A stretch of DNA of 10,039 nucleotides, from assembly GCA_050330055.1 (NCBI GenBank), contig JBHJOF010000147.1, positions 1-10,039 of the forward strand, in the 5' to 3' direction. The notes under the pieces were generated by a model. The model searched no databases and was not told where the DNA came from. It saw only the letters and a program-made list of their open reading frames with translations. This document shows, one piece after another, positions 1 to 6,589 of the stretch. This DNA is from JBHJOF01 sp050330055 (GTDB lineage Bacteria; Pseudomonadota; Alphaproteobacteria; Kiloniellales; JAKSDN01). Within the stretch, counting starts at the first letter, position 1. Each line of letters opens with the position of its first letter. The translations under genes and the position numbers were made by a program.

Positions 1-215
1 GCGAAGCGCCGAAAGGGGACAGAGGAAAAGCAAGTCTCCGTCCTGCCGCTATGGCCGCTATGCCAGATGCAACAAGACCCTACAGCAGGTTGAAGCCGCT
101 TAAACCGGACAGCAGTGGCGAAGGCCGACCATGACGGTTGGCGTGAACGAGCCTTAGGCGGACAGCCGTGGGTCAAGCACGGGCATCACAAAGAAACGTG
201 GAACCCCTCAGAGGA
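1..215. other. Non-coding region downstream of kdsA, with a decayed repeat
   Basis: No convincing gene is visible here. An open frame starting at 115 on the plus strand runs antisense into kdsA and has a shadow-like composition. The right half holds a degenerate copy of the palindromic repeat found again after trpE (see 117-150). A weak 5-bp hairpin (166-170 with 178-182, loop GGTCAAG) lies inside a stretch resembling common alphaproteobacterial REP sequence. No oligo-T-trailed hairpin that would serve as a clear kdsA terminator was found. In related genomes eno often follows kdsA. With only 215 bases visible, its absence cannot be judged. Confidence 0.6.
117..150 (-). repeat. Degenerate REP-like copy, inverted relative to the copy at 8222-8261
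   Basis: Positions 117-132 (GGCGAAGGCCGACCAT) are identical to 8246-8261. The reverse complement of 125-150 matches 8222-8247 at 21 of 26 positions: a 13-base block (125-137 with 8235-8247), 5 unmatched bases, then an 8-base block (143-150 with 8222-8229). One arm of the palindrome is lost here: bases before 117 no longer pair with 124-132. Weaker similarity seems to continue rightward to about 200. I infer a dispersed element that has decayed. It may serve as the 3' end of the kdsA transcript, but nothing shows this directly. Confidence 0.6.
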
Positions 216-1085
216 TCAAATGGAAACCGGCCGTTCCTTGGCCATGCGGTCGAAGGCGAGCAGGGTCTCGACCAGGCCGGGGAGATCTTTTAGGCGCACC
301 ATGTTGGGGCCGTCCGAGGGCGCGTGGTCCGGGTCCTGGTGCGTCTCCATGAAGACCGCGGCGACGCCGACCGCGACCGCGGCGCGCGCCAGCACCGGCA
401 CGAACTCGCGCTGGCCGCCGGTCGAGCTGCCCTGTCCGCCCGGCTGCTGCACCGAGTGGGTGGCGTCGAACACCACCGGACAGCCGGTCTCGGCCGCCAT
501 GATCGGCAGCGCGCGCATGTCGGAGATCAGCGTGTTGTAGCCGAAGGACGCACCGCGCTCGCAAACCATGACGTTGCGGTTGCCGCTGTCGGCGATCTTG
601 GCGACCACGTTCTTCATGTCCCAGGGCGCCAGGAACTGGCCCTTCTTCACGTTGATCGCCTTGCCGGTCTTCGCTGCAGCTATCAGCAGATCGGTCTGGC
701 GGCAGAGGAAGGCGGGGATCTGCAGCACGTCGACCGCCTCGGCCACCGCCGCGCACTGCTCGGGCGCGTGCACGTCGGTTAGCACCGGGCAGCCGTGGGT
801 CTCGCGCACCTCGGCCAGGATCGGCAGGCTCTCGCTCAGGCCCAGGCCGCGGCCGCCCTTCAGGCTGGTGCGGTTCGCCTTGTCGAACGAGGTCTTGTAG
901 ATCAGGCCGAAGCCGAGCTTTTTGGCGATCTCGCTCAGTGCCTGGCTCATCTCCAGCGCATGCGCCCGGCTCTCCAGCGCGCAGGGCCCGGCGATCAGCA
1001 CCAGGGGCCGGTCGTTGCCGATGGTCAGGTCACCGACCTGCACGTGGTGCGGCTTGGTTGGGGGCGATTTGGCGCTGCCGTGCAC
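216..1085 (-). CDS. kdsA: 3-deoxy-8-phosphooctulonate (KDO-8-P) synthase, metal-dependent type
   Basis: KdsA condenses phosphoenolpyruvate with arabinose-5-phosphate to KDO-8-phosphate in the cytoplasm, the entry to the KDO sugar of LPS inner core. The 289-residue product is a single TIM-barrel aldolase of usual family length. Visible motifs are IAGPCALES (31-39), the PEP/phosphate-binding KTSFDKANRTS (64-74), KKGQFLAPWDMKN (147-159), DATHSVQ (207-213) and METHQDPDHAPSDGPN (246-261). Cys35, His210, Glu247 and Asp258 fit the four metal ligands of the metal-dependent class. In the metal-independent enzymes such as that of E. coli the Cys is Asn. The start is GTG at 1085, preceded at about 8 bases by AAGGGA. 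It is the last of four minus-strand genes, 264 repeat-filled bases beyond pyrG, so it may have its own promoter. Identification is secure. Confidence 0.97.
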   Translation of the reverse strand: MHGSAKSPPTKPHHVQVGDLTIGNDRPLVLIAGPCALESRAHALEMSQALSEIAKKLGFGLIYKTSFDKANRTSLKGGRGLGLSESLPILAEVRETHGCPVLTDVHAPEQCAAVAEAVDVLQIPAFLCRQTDLLIAAAKTGKAINVKKGQFLAPWDMKNVVAKIADSGNRNVMVCERGASFGYNTLISDMRALPIMAAETGCPVVFDATHSVQQPGGQGSSTGGQREFVPVLARAAVAVGVAAVFMETHQDPDHAPSDGPNMVRLKDLPGLVETLLAFDRMAKERPVSI

Positions 1086-1120
1086 TAGGTGTTTCCCTTG
1101 AGCAAGTCGTCCACCGCGAT

Positions 1121-1190
1121 CCTCATCCTTCGACAGGCTCAGGATGAGGTGGAAGTCGGCTCCTCATGCTGAGCCTGTCGAAGCATGAGG
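1121..1190. repeat. Two inverted 29-base palindromes with a compensatory stem change
   Basis: The first unit (1121-1149) has arms CCTCATCCT and AGGATGAGG around the 11-base loop TCGACAGGCTC. The second (1162-1190) has arms CCTCATGCT and AGCATGAGG around GAGCCTGTCGA, the exact reverse complement of the first loop. Turned over, the second unit differs from the first at only two of 29 positions. Those two are paired with each other in the stem, so both 9-bp stems stay perfect. Twelve bases separate the units. The core resembles the TTCGACAGGCTCAG-type palindromes that I know as widespread intergenic repeats in Proteobacteria. A transcript could fold as two separate hairpins or one long one. Confidence 0.85.
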
Positions 1191-1206
1191 ACAAGTCCGC
1201 AACGGA

Positions 1207-1338
1207 GGGGACTGTACCCGCAGGGGACTGTCCCCGGGCAACTGCACCGACGCGCAAATCGGGGACAGGCCCCTCCGCTGCGCTCGGGCCTTCGCCCGGC
1301 GTAGCGGGCTTCGGCCCGCGAAGCCGGGTACAGTCCCC
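1207..1338. repeat. Element bounded by 13-base inverted repeats, with four GGGGACTGT-like 13-mers
   Basis: GGGGACTGTACCC at 1207-1219 is exactly the reverse complement of 1326-1338. Inside lie two relatives: GGGGACTGTCCCC (1223-1235) and GGGGACAGGCCCC (1261-1273). Two GC hairpins follow: 1285-1298 (CGGGC, loop CTTC, GCCCG) and 1304-1319 (GCGGGC, loop TTCG, GCCCGC, a UUCG-type tetraloop). The whole unit ends 11 bases from the pyrG stop codon. It could act as an RNA end-structure for pyrG, but no T-run follows the hairpins on the minus strand, so it is not a standard intrinsic terminator. I infer a REP- or MITE-like unit. No transposase is present in the window. Confidence 0.7.
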
Positions 1339-1349
1339 TTGGCCCCAGC

Positions 1350-2975
1350 CTACATCAGCCGCGACTGGTTGACCGCCGCCTCGATGAAGGAGGTAAAGAG
1401 CGGGTGCGGGCTGTAGGGCTTGGACTTGAGCTCGGGGTGGAACTGCACGCCGATGAACCAGGGATGCTCCGGGTTCTCGACGATCTCCGGCAGCTCGCCG
1501 TCCGGCGACAGGCCGGAGATGCGCAGGCCCGCGCGTTCCAGCACCTCGCGGTAATTGATGTTGACCTCGTAGCGGTGGCGGTGCCGCTCGCTGATGCGCG
1601 ATGCCTGATAGATCTCGGCGACACGGCTGTTCGCCAGCAGGTCGCAGTCGTAGGCGCCGAGCCGCATGGTGCCGCCCAGCTCGCTGTCGACGTTGCGCCG
1701 CTCGATCTCGTTGCCGCGGCTCCATTCCGTCAGCAGGCCGACGATGGGGTCCTCACAGGGGCCGAACTCGGTCGAGCTGGCGCCGGGCAGCCCGCCAAGA
1801 TCACGCGCCGCCTCGATCACCGCCATCTGCATGCCGAAGCAGATACCGAAGTAGGGCACCTGGCGCTCGCGGGCGAAGCGCGCCGCGGCGATCTTGCCCT
1901 CGGCACCGCGCTCGCCGAAGCCGCCGGGCACCAGGATGCCGTGCACGCCCTCCAGGTGCTGGATCGTGCCGTCGCTCTCGAAGATCTGCGAATCGAGCCA
2001 GTTGACCCGCACTCGCACGTTGTTGGCGACGCCGCCGTGCGCCAGCGCCTCGGCCAGCGACTTGTAGGAATCGAGCACGCTGGTGTACTTGCCGACCACG
2101 CCGATGGTGACCTCGCCGTCGGGCTGGCGGATGCGGTCGGTCACCCGGTCCCAGAGCGCCAGTTCGGGCTCGCGCGCGTCGATGCCGAAGTGGCGGCAGA
2201 CCTCGCCGTCGAGTCCGGCTTCGTGATAAGCGCGCGGCACGGCATAGATGGTGTCGACGTCGAGCCCAGGGATCACCGCCTCGCGCCGCACGTTGCAGAA
2301 CAGCGCGATCTTGTGGCGCGCCTCGGCCGGGATCGGCCGCTCGCTGCGGCAGACCACGATCTCCGGCTGGATGCCGAGGCTCTGCAGCTCCTTGACCGAA
2401 TGCTGGGTCGGCTTGGTCTTGAGTTCGCCGGCCGAGGCGATGTAGGGCACCAGGGTCAAGTGGATGAACAGCGTCTTCTCGCGGCCCATCTCGTTGCCGA
2501 TCTGGCGGATCGCCTCGAGGAACGGCAGGCTCTCGATGTCGCCCACCGTGCCGCCGATCTCGCAAACGACGAAGTCCTCGTCGGCGATGTCGTTGCGGAT
2601 GAACTCCTTGATCGCGTCGGTGACGTGCGGGATCACCTGCACCGTGGCGCCGAGATAGTCGCCGCGCCGTTCCTTGGCGATCACGCCGGTGTAGATCTGG
2701 CCGGTGGTGACGTTGTCGCTCTTGCGCGAGGCGACGCCGGTGAAGCGCTCGTAGTGCCCCAGGTCCAGGTCGGTCTCGGCCCCGTCGTCGGTGACGTAGA
2801 CCTCGCCGTGCTGATAGGGGCTCATGGTGCCCGGATCGACGTTGAGGTAGGGGTCGAGCTTGCGCAGCCTCACCTTGAAGCCGCGCGCCTGGAGCAGGGC
2901 CCCGAGGGCTGCGGAGGTGAGACCTTTTCCGAGGGAGGACACGACGCCGCCGGTGATGAAGATGTAACGCGCCAT
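1350..2975 (-). CDS. pyrG: CTP synthase (glutamine-hydrolysing)
   Basis: PyrG makes CTP from UTP, ATP and glutamine-derived ammonia, the last step of de novo cytidine nucleotide synthesis in the cytoplasm. The 541-residue product has the usual two domains. The N-terminal synthase domain (about 1-265) carries the P-loop-like start MARYIFITGGVVSSLGKG, KLDPYLNVDPGTMSPYQHGE (39-58), and CEIGGTVGDIES (138-149). The C-terminal class I glutamine amidotransferase domain (about 290-535) carries GGFGERG (351-357), the nucleophile Cys379 in FGICFGMQ, and His513/Glu515 in QFHPE. All key residues are present. The frame is open 38 codons further upstream, but ATG at 2975 is chosen because the family begins with this exact MxRYIFITGG sequence; the upstream stretch has no family character. 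The Shine-Dalgarno sequence before it is weak. It sits between secG and kdsA on the same strand. Confidence 0.98.
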   Translation of the reverse strand: MARYIFITGGVVSSLGKGLTSAALGALLQARGFKVRLRKLDPYLNVDPGTMSPYQHGEVYVTDDGAETDLDLGHYERFTGVASRKSDNVTTGQIYTGVIAKERRGDYLGATVQVIPHVTDAIKEFIRNDIADEDFVVCEIGGTVGDIESLPFLEAIRQIGNEMGREKTLFIHLTLVPYIASAGELKTKPTQHSVKELQSLGIQPEIVVCRSERPIPAEARHKIALFCNVRREAVIPGLDVDTIYAVPRAYHEAGLDGEVCRHFGIDAREPELALWDRVTDRIRQPDGEVTIGVVGKYTSVLDSYKSLAEALAHGGVANNVRVRVNWLDSQIFESDGTIQHLEGVHGILVPGGFGERGAEGKIAAARFARERQVPYFGICFGMQMAVIEAARDLGGLPGASSTEFGPCEDPIVGLLTEWSRGNEIERRNVDSELGGTMRLGAYDCDLLANSRVAEIYQASRISERHRHRYEVNINYREVLERAGLRISGLSPDGELPEIVENPEHPWFIGVQFHPELKSKPYSPHPLFTSFIEAAVNQSRLM

Positions 2976-3182
2976 GGACCGACAAACTGACCGATCCATC
3001 GGGGCCGGGCAAGCCGAAGATGGCCCGCTCGGCCGCATGGCTGCCACGCGTTGGGAGAAGTCCAGGGATTCAGCCAATGCGCCCCGCACCGGGGGATGGG
3101 CGGCGGCCGCGGTCCTGCCCCCGAAGCAACGGAAAAGGTTAAGATTTGCAGCGCTCCGGGAGGACCCGAGTCGCGCGCCCGC
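2976..3182. other. secG-pyrG intergenic region
   Basis: This 207-base gap has no gene I can support; open frames across it are continuations of shadows. Just beyond the secG stop (minus strand) is a small imperfect hairpin at 3154-3170 (CTC/GAG and GGG/CCC with one bulged base). An AT-richer patch at about 3131-3149 follows it. That could be a weak terminator or part of a pyrG promoter, but neither box pair is convincing. The gap is longer than expected for tight co-transcription, so pyrG may be transcribed partly on its own. Confidence 0.4.
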
Positions 3183-3545
3183 CTATTGAACCGGAACGCT
3201 GGGCTCGGCCGGCCCGCCTTCCGTCTGGCCGCCCGGCTGTCCACTGGGCACCTGCTGCACCGGCGCAGTCGGCGGCAGCTGATCGATCAGCGAGCGCCGC
3301 TCGGTCGAACCGGTCGCCAGGATCGACAGCACGATGCTGGTCATCATGAAACAGGCAGCCAGAATCGCGGTGGTCCGGGTCAAGAGGTTGGCGGTGCCGC
3401 GCCCGGTCAGGAAGCCGCTCATTCCGCCGCCGCCACCACCGCCGCCGCCGATGCCGAGTCCGCCGCCCTCGCTGCGCTGAAGCAGCACCACGCAGATCAT
3501 CGCGACCGCAAGGATCAGATGGATCACCAGGATGATTTGACTCAT
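3183..3545 (-). CDS. secG: Preprotein translocase subunit SecG
   Basis: SecG is the small inner-membrane partner of SecYE that assists SecA-driven export. The 120-residue product shows the family layout: a first membrane helix (about 3-22, ILVIHLILAVAMICVVLLQ), the LLQRSEGGGLG cytoplasmic motif (21-31), a glycine-rich loop, FLTGRGTANLLTRTT (45-59), a second helix (about 58-77), then a Pro/Gln/Gly-rich tail (about 90-120). The loop has nine consecutive glycines (33-41), encoded by a near-perfect GGC/GGT triplet run at about 3421-3450, which looks prone to slippage. ATG at 3545 is preceded by GGGAAGA at suitable distance. It lies 122 bases after tpiA and 207 before pyrG on the same strand, the usual neighbourhood in alphaproteobacteria. 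Confidence 0.95.
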   Translation of the reverse strand: MSQIILVIHLILAVAMICVVLLQRSEGGGLGIGGGGGGGGGMSGFLTGRGTANLLTRTTAILAACFMMTSIVLSILATGSTERRSLIDQLPPTAPVQQVPSGQPGGQTEGGPAEPSVPVQ

Positions 3546-3667
3546 GACAAGATGTCTTCCCTTGGTCTGCCCCCCTCGGTCTGCCTCTAGGGGCTGGTTC
3601 TGGCGCGGGCCAGCGCCGGCGGATCGGCGCTCTGGCCTCGCTATTTAGGGTCTCGGGCCGGCCTTGG

Positions 3668-4420
3668 CTAGGCGCTTGCGGTGGCGATGGCCCAGAAATC
3701 GGCCGCCTTGAGGCTCGCCCCGCCGACCAGGGCACCGTCGACGTTGGCCACCGCCAGCAGCTCGCCAGCGTTGTCCGGCTTGACCGAGCCGCCATAGAGG
3801 ATGCGGACGCCGCTGCCCGTGGCCTCGCCCAGCAGCTCCCACAGCAGCCTGCGGATATTGGTATGGGCCTCGGCCACGTCGGCCGGGGTCGCGGTCCTGC
3901 CGGTGCCGATCGCCCAGACCGGCTCGTAGGCCACCACCAGGGCCGCGCCGTCATTGTCCGTCGGGATCGAGCCACGGACCTGGCGCTCGATCACCGCCAG
4001 GGTCTCGCCGGCGGCGCGCTCAGCCTCGGTCTCGCCGACGCAGACGATCGGTACCAGGCCGGCGGCGCGCGCCGCAGTGGCCTTGGCGCGCACCGTGGCG
4101 TCGTCCTCGCCGTGGTCCTGGCGCCGCTCGGAGTGGCCGACGATGACGTGGCTGCAGCCGACGTCGGCCAGCATGGCGGCGCTGATGTCGCCGGTATGAG
4201 CGCCCGAGACCTTGGTGTGGCAGTCCTGGCCGCCCAGCTTTACCGGCCCACCCTTAAGGTGCTGGCCGACGGGATGCAGCAGCTGGGCCGGCGGGCAGAC
4301 CAGCAGGTCGCAAGCCAGGTCAGGCGCCTGCTCGGCCCTTTCCAGAAGCGCGCCGGCAAGCGCCAGCGCGTCGGCCAGCAGCCCGTTCATCTTCCAGTTC
4401 CCGGCGATCAGCTTGCGCAC
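3668..4420 (-). CDS. tpiA: Triosephosphate isomerase
   Basis: TpiA interconverts dihydroxyacetone phosphate and glyceraldehyde-3-phosphate in glycolysis and gluconeogenesis. The 250-residue TIM barrel is of normal length. Catalytic residues are all visible: Asn8 and Lys10 in AGNWKMN, His96 in VIVGHSERR (92-100), Glu166 in VVAYEPVWAIGTG (162-174), and the phosphate-binding YGGSVKPDN (209-217). The start is GTG at 4420, preceded by GAGGGG with 6 bases between; the family's conserved RKLIAGNWKMN directly follows, so no other start fits. It is first in the minus-strand series with secG, pyrG and kdsA, and diverges from ppiD. Confidence 0.98.
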   Translation of the reverse strand: MRKLIAGNWKMNGLLADALALAGALLERAEQAPDLACDLLVCPPAQLLHPVGQHLKGGPVKLGGQDCHTKVSGAHTGDISAAMLADVGCSHVIVGHSERRQDHGEDDATVRAKATAARAAGLVPIVCVGETEAERAAGETLAVIERQVRGSIPTDNDGAALVVAYEPVWAIGTGRTATPADVAEAHTNIRRLLWELLGEATGSGVRILYGGSVKPDNAGELLAVANVDGALVGGASLKAADFWAIATASA

Positions 4421-4539
4421 ACGCGTCCCCTCTTCTGCCGCCCGCAGGTTCCCTGGGCGGCCCTCGGCGGCGCTTACCTAGCACGGCCGGAGGGCGCTGT
4501 TCCAGCCGTAGCAAAGCAAGGGAAACCGCCACTTGGCTG

Positions 4540-4568
4540 TTGCCCCGCCCCGGCCGGCTTCCTAATAT
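4540..4568 (+). promoter_or_regulatory. Candidate sigma-70-type promoter for ppiD-trpE
   Basis: TTGCCC at 4540-4545 and TAATAT at 4563-4568 are separated by 17 bases, and each matches four of six consensus positions. The -10 box is a conspicuous AT-rich island in very GC-rich sequence and lies in the tpiA/ppiD divergent region. Transcription would begin near 4575, giving a leader of about 115 bases for ppiD. This is prediction from spacing and composition only. Confidence 0.35.
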
Positions 4569-4688
4569 GCCGCGCCTTCGGCGCTCCCAAAGCTCTCCGG
4601 AGCGCGCCGCCGCCGTCCGCCGGCCGGCAGCCCCCAGATGCCGGGGCGACAAGCCAGGGTCGACGCAGCCGCAAGGATCCCGTCCGTC

Positions 4689-6584
4689 ATGTTGATGCAG
4701 ATGCGCAAACCAGTCGCCAAGGTGTTGACCTTGCTGCTGTTCGCCGTGCTGATCCTGAGCTTCGCGGTCTGGGGCATCGGCGACATCTTCCGCGGCGCCG
4801 GGCGCGTCAACTCGGTCGCCGTGGTCGGCGACACCGAGATCGACCAGCAGGACTTCTCGCGCGCACTGACGCGCGAGATGAACCGGCTGCAAACCACTTT
4901 CGGGACCCAGCTCGACATCGACCAGGCGCGCGCCTTCGGCGTCGTCGACCAGGTGTTGGGGCAGCTCATCAATCGGGCCCTGTTCGACGAGCAGGCCCGG
5001 CGCCTCGGCATGGTGGTCAGCGAAGAGCAGATCAGGGACCGCATCATCGCCGAGCCGGCCTTCCACAACCAGTTCGGCGAGTTCGACCGCAACCGCTTCG
5101 TCCAGGTGCTGCGCGGCACCGGCCTGTCCGAGGGCCAATTCGTCGACACCCTGCGCCACGACATCCGGCGCCAGCAGATCGCCGACGCAGCGACCGGTGC
5201 CCTGACCGCGCCCGAAACCCTTGCCAAGGCGCTCTACGCCTACGACCAGGAGCAGCGCGTCGGCGAGACCATCACCATCCCGCTCTCCAGCGTGGCCGAC
5301 CCGGGCCAGCCCGACGAACAAGCGATCAAGGCCTTTTACGATGAGAACCAAGACAGCTTCATGAAGCCGGAGACCCGCGCGATTACCCTGGTGCAGCTCC
5401 ACGCCGAAGACCTGGCCCTGGAGATCGCGGTGGCCGAGGACGAGCTGCGGGCCGAGTTCGAGCAGCGCCACGCCGACTTCGTGACCCCCGAGCAGCGCAC
5501 CCTGGAGCAGATCGTACTGCCCGACGAGGAGGCGGCGCGCCAAGCGCGCGCGGAGCTGGACGGCGGCGCAGACTTCGCGTCGGTCGCGGCGAGCGCGACT
5601 GGCGGAGCACCGCTCGATCTTGGCACCTTCGCCCGCGAAGAGCTGGCCGGCGAGTTCCCCGACCTCGCCGAAGCCGCCTTCCGCACGCCGGCCGGCGAGG
5701 TCAGCCAGCCGGTCAAGAGCGGCTTCGGCTGGCACCTGCTCCACGTCATTGCGGTGGAACCGGGACACGATCCGACCTTCCAGGACGTGCGCGACGAGCT
5801 GGAGCACGACATCGCCATGCGCCAGGCGATTGACAGCATGATCTCGATTGCCAACCAGCTCGACGACGAGCTGGCCAGCGGCGCCCCGCTGGAGGAGGCC
5901 GCCAGCCGCCTCGACCTCGAAGCGCGGGCGATACCGGCGATCGACGACCGCGGCGACGACGCCGAGGGCCGGGCGATCGAAGGCCTGCCGCCGCTCGACG
6001 ACCTGCTGCCGGTGCTGCGCGAGACCGCGGCCGGCGAGGAGAGCCTGCTGACTGAGACCAGCGACGGCAACTACTTCATACTGCGCGTTGACGGCGTGAC
6101 GCCGGCGGCGCCCTGGCCGCTCGAGCAGGTGCGCAACGAAGTGATCAGCCGCTGGCAGGCGAGCGAGCGCGACCGCTTGGCACGCGAGCAGGCCCAGGCG
6201 CTGGCCGCGCGCGCGCAGGAAGGGGTACAGCTCTCCGCCTTGGCCGAGCAGGAGGGCCTGGCCTATGGCACGAGCGAGCCCCTGACGCGCGCCGGCGATG
6301 GCGAATCCGGTCCCGGCGACCGTGCACTCGCCGGTCAGCTCTTCAGCCTCAGGCAGGGCGAGGTGACGAGCTACCGCGCCGGCGACAGCTACAGGGTTGC
6401 CAAGCTGATCGAGCTCCGCAAGGCGGAACCGGCGTCGGCCGGCGAGGCATTGGGCCGGGTACGCGAGCGCCTGTCCGTCAGCCTGGAGAACGATCTCCTC
6501 GCCCAGTTCTCCAATGCCCTGCGCCAGGAGTTCGGCGTCAGCGTCAACAGTCGGCTGATCGAAGACGTGCTCGCGAGCTTCTGA
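4689..6584 (+). CDS. ppiD: PpiD-like membrane-anchored periplasmic folding factor (SurA_N/parvulin)
   Basis: PpiD-type proteins are held in the inner membrane by one N-terminal helix and help newly exported proteins fold, close to the Sec translocon. The 631-residue product starts with a short basic end (MRKPVAK) and one membrane helix (about 12-30). A SurA_N-like helical region (about 40-185) follows, then a parvulin-like domain (about 265-357, with DLGTF at 310-314 and SGFGWHLLHV at 344-353) and a long acidic, charged C-terminal part. In the parvulin domain the first conserved histidine position reads Gln274 (LEQIVL), while His349 is kept, so isomerase activity is doubtful. The frame stays open back to 4638, but ATG at 4689 is preferred because AAGGA at 4673-4677 precedes it and the membrane helix starts soon after. 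It ends 5 bases before trpE. Confidence 0.88.
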   Translation: MLMQMRKPVAKVLTLLLFAVLILSFAVWGIGDIFRGAGRVNSVAVVGDTEIDQQDFSRALTREMNRLQTTFGTQLDIDQARAFGVVDQVLGQLINRALFDEQARRLGMVVSEEQIRDRIIAEPAFHNQFGEFDRNRFVQVLRGTGLSEGQFVDTLRHDIRRQQIADAATGALTAPETLAKALYAYDQEQRVGETITIPLSSVADPGQPDEQAIKAFYDENQDSFMKPETRAITLVQLHAEDLALEIAVAEDELRAEFEQRHADFVTPEQRTLEQIVLPDEEAARQARAELDGGADFASVAASATGGAPLDLGTFAREELAGEFPDLAEAAFRTPAGEVSQPVKSGFGWHLLHVIAVEPGHDPTFQDVRDELEHDIAMRQAIDSMISIANQLDDELASGAPLEEAASRLDLEARAIPAIDDRGDDAEGRAIEGLPPLDDLLPVLRETAAGEESLLTETSDGNYFILRVDGVTPAAPWPLEQVRNEVISRWQASERDRLAREQAQALAARAQEGVQLSALAEQEGLAYGTSEPLTRAGDGESGPGDRALAGQLFSLRQGEVTSYRAGDSYRVAKLIELRKAEPASAGEALGRVRERLSVSLENDLLAQFSNALRQEFGVSVNSRLIEDVLASF

Positions 6585-6589
6585 TCCAG

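Noticed and set aside
1121..1190. CRISPR array
   Set aside because: There are only two units, they are inverted rather than direct, and the spacer is 12 bases; this does not fit an array.
1285..1319. Paired GC hairpins as an intrinsic terminator of pyrG
   Set aside because: No T-run follows on the minus strand, so they are recorded only as part of the repeat unit.
2976..3089. N-terminal extension of CTP synthase by 38 residues
   Set aside because: The family begins at the MARYIFITGG sequence; the extension has no family similarity and reads like translated intergenic sequence.
4320..5807. Long minus-strand open frame (495 codons) antisense to ppiD and overlapping the tpiA start
   Set aside because: It covers two confidently identified genes on the opposite strand or in another frame, has no recognisable motif, and shows the Leu/Val/Arg/Gly bias of a high-GC shadow.
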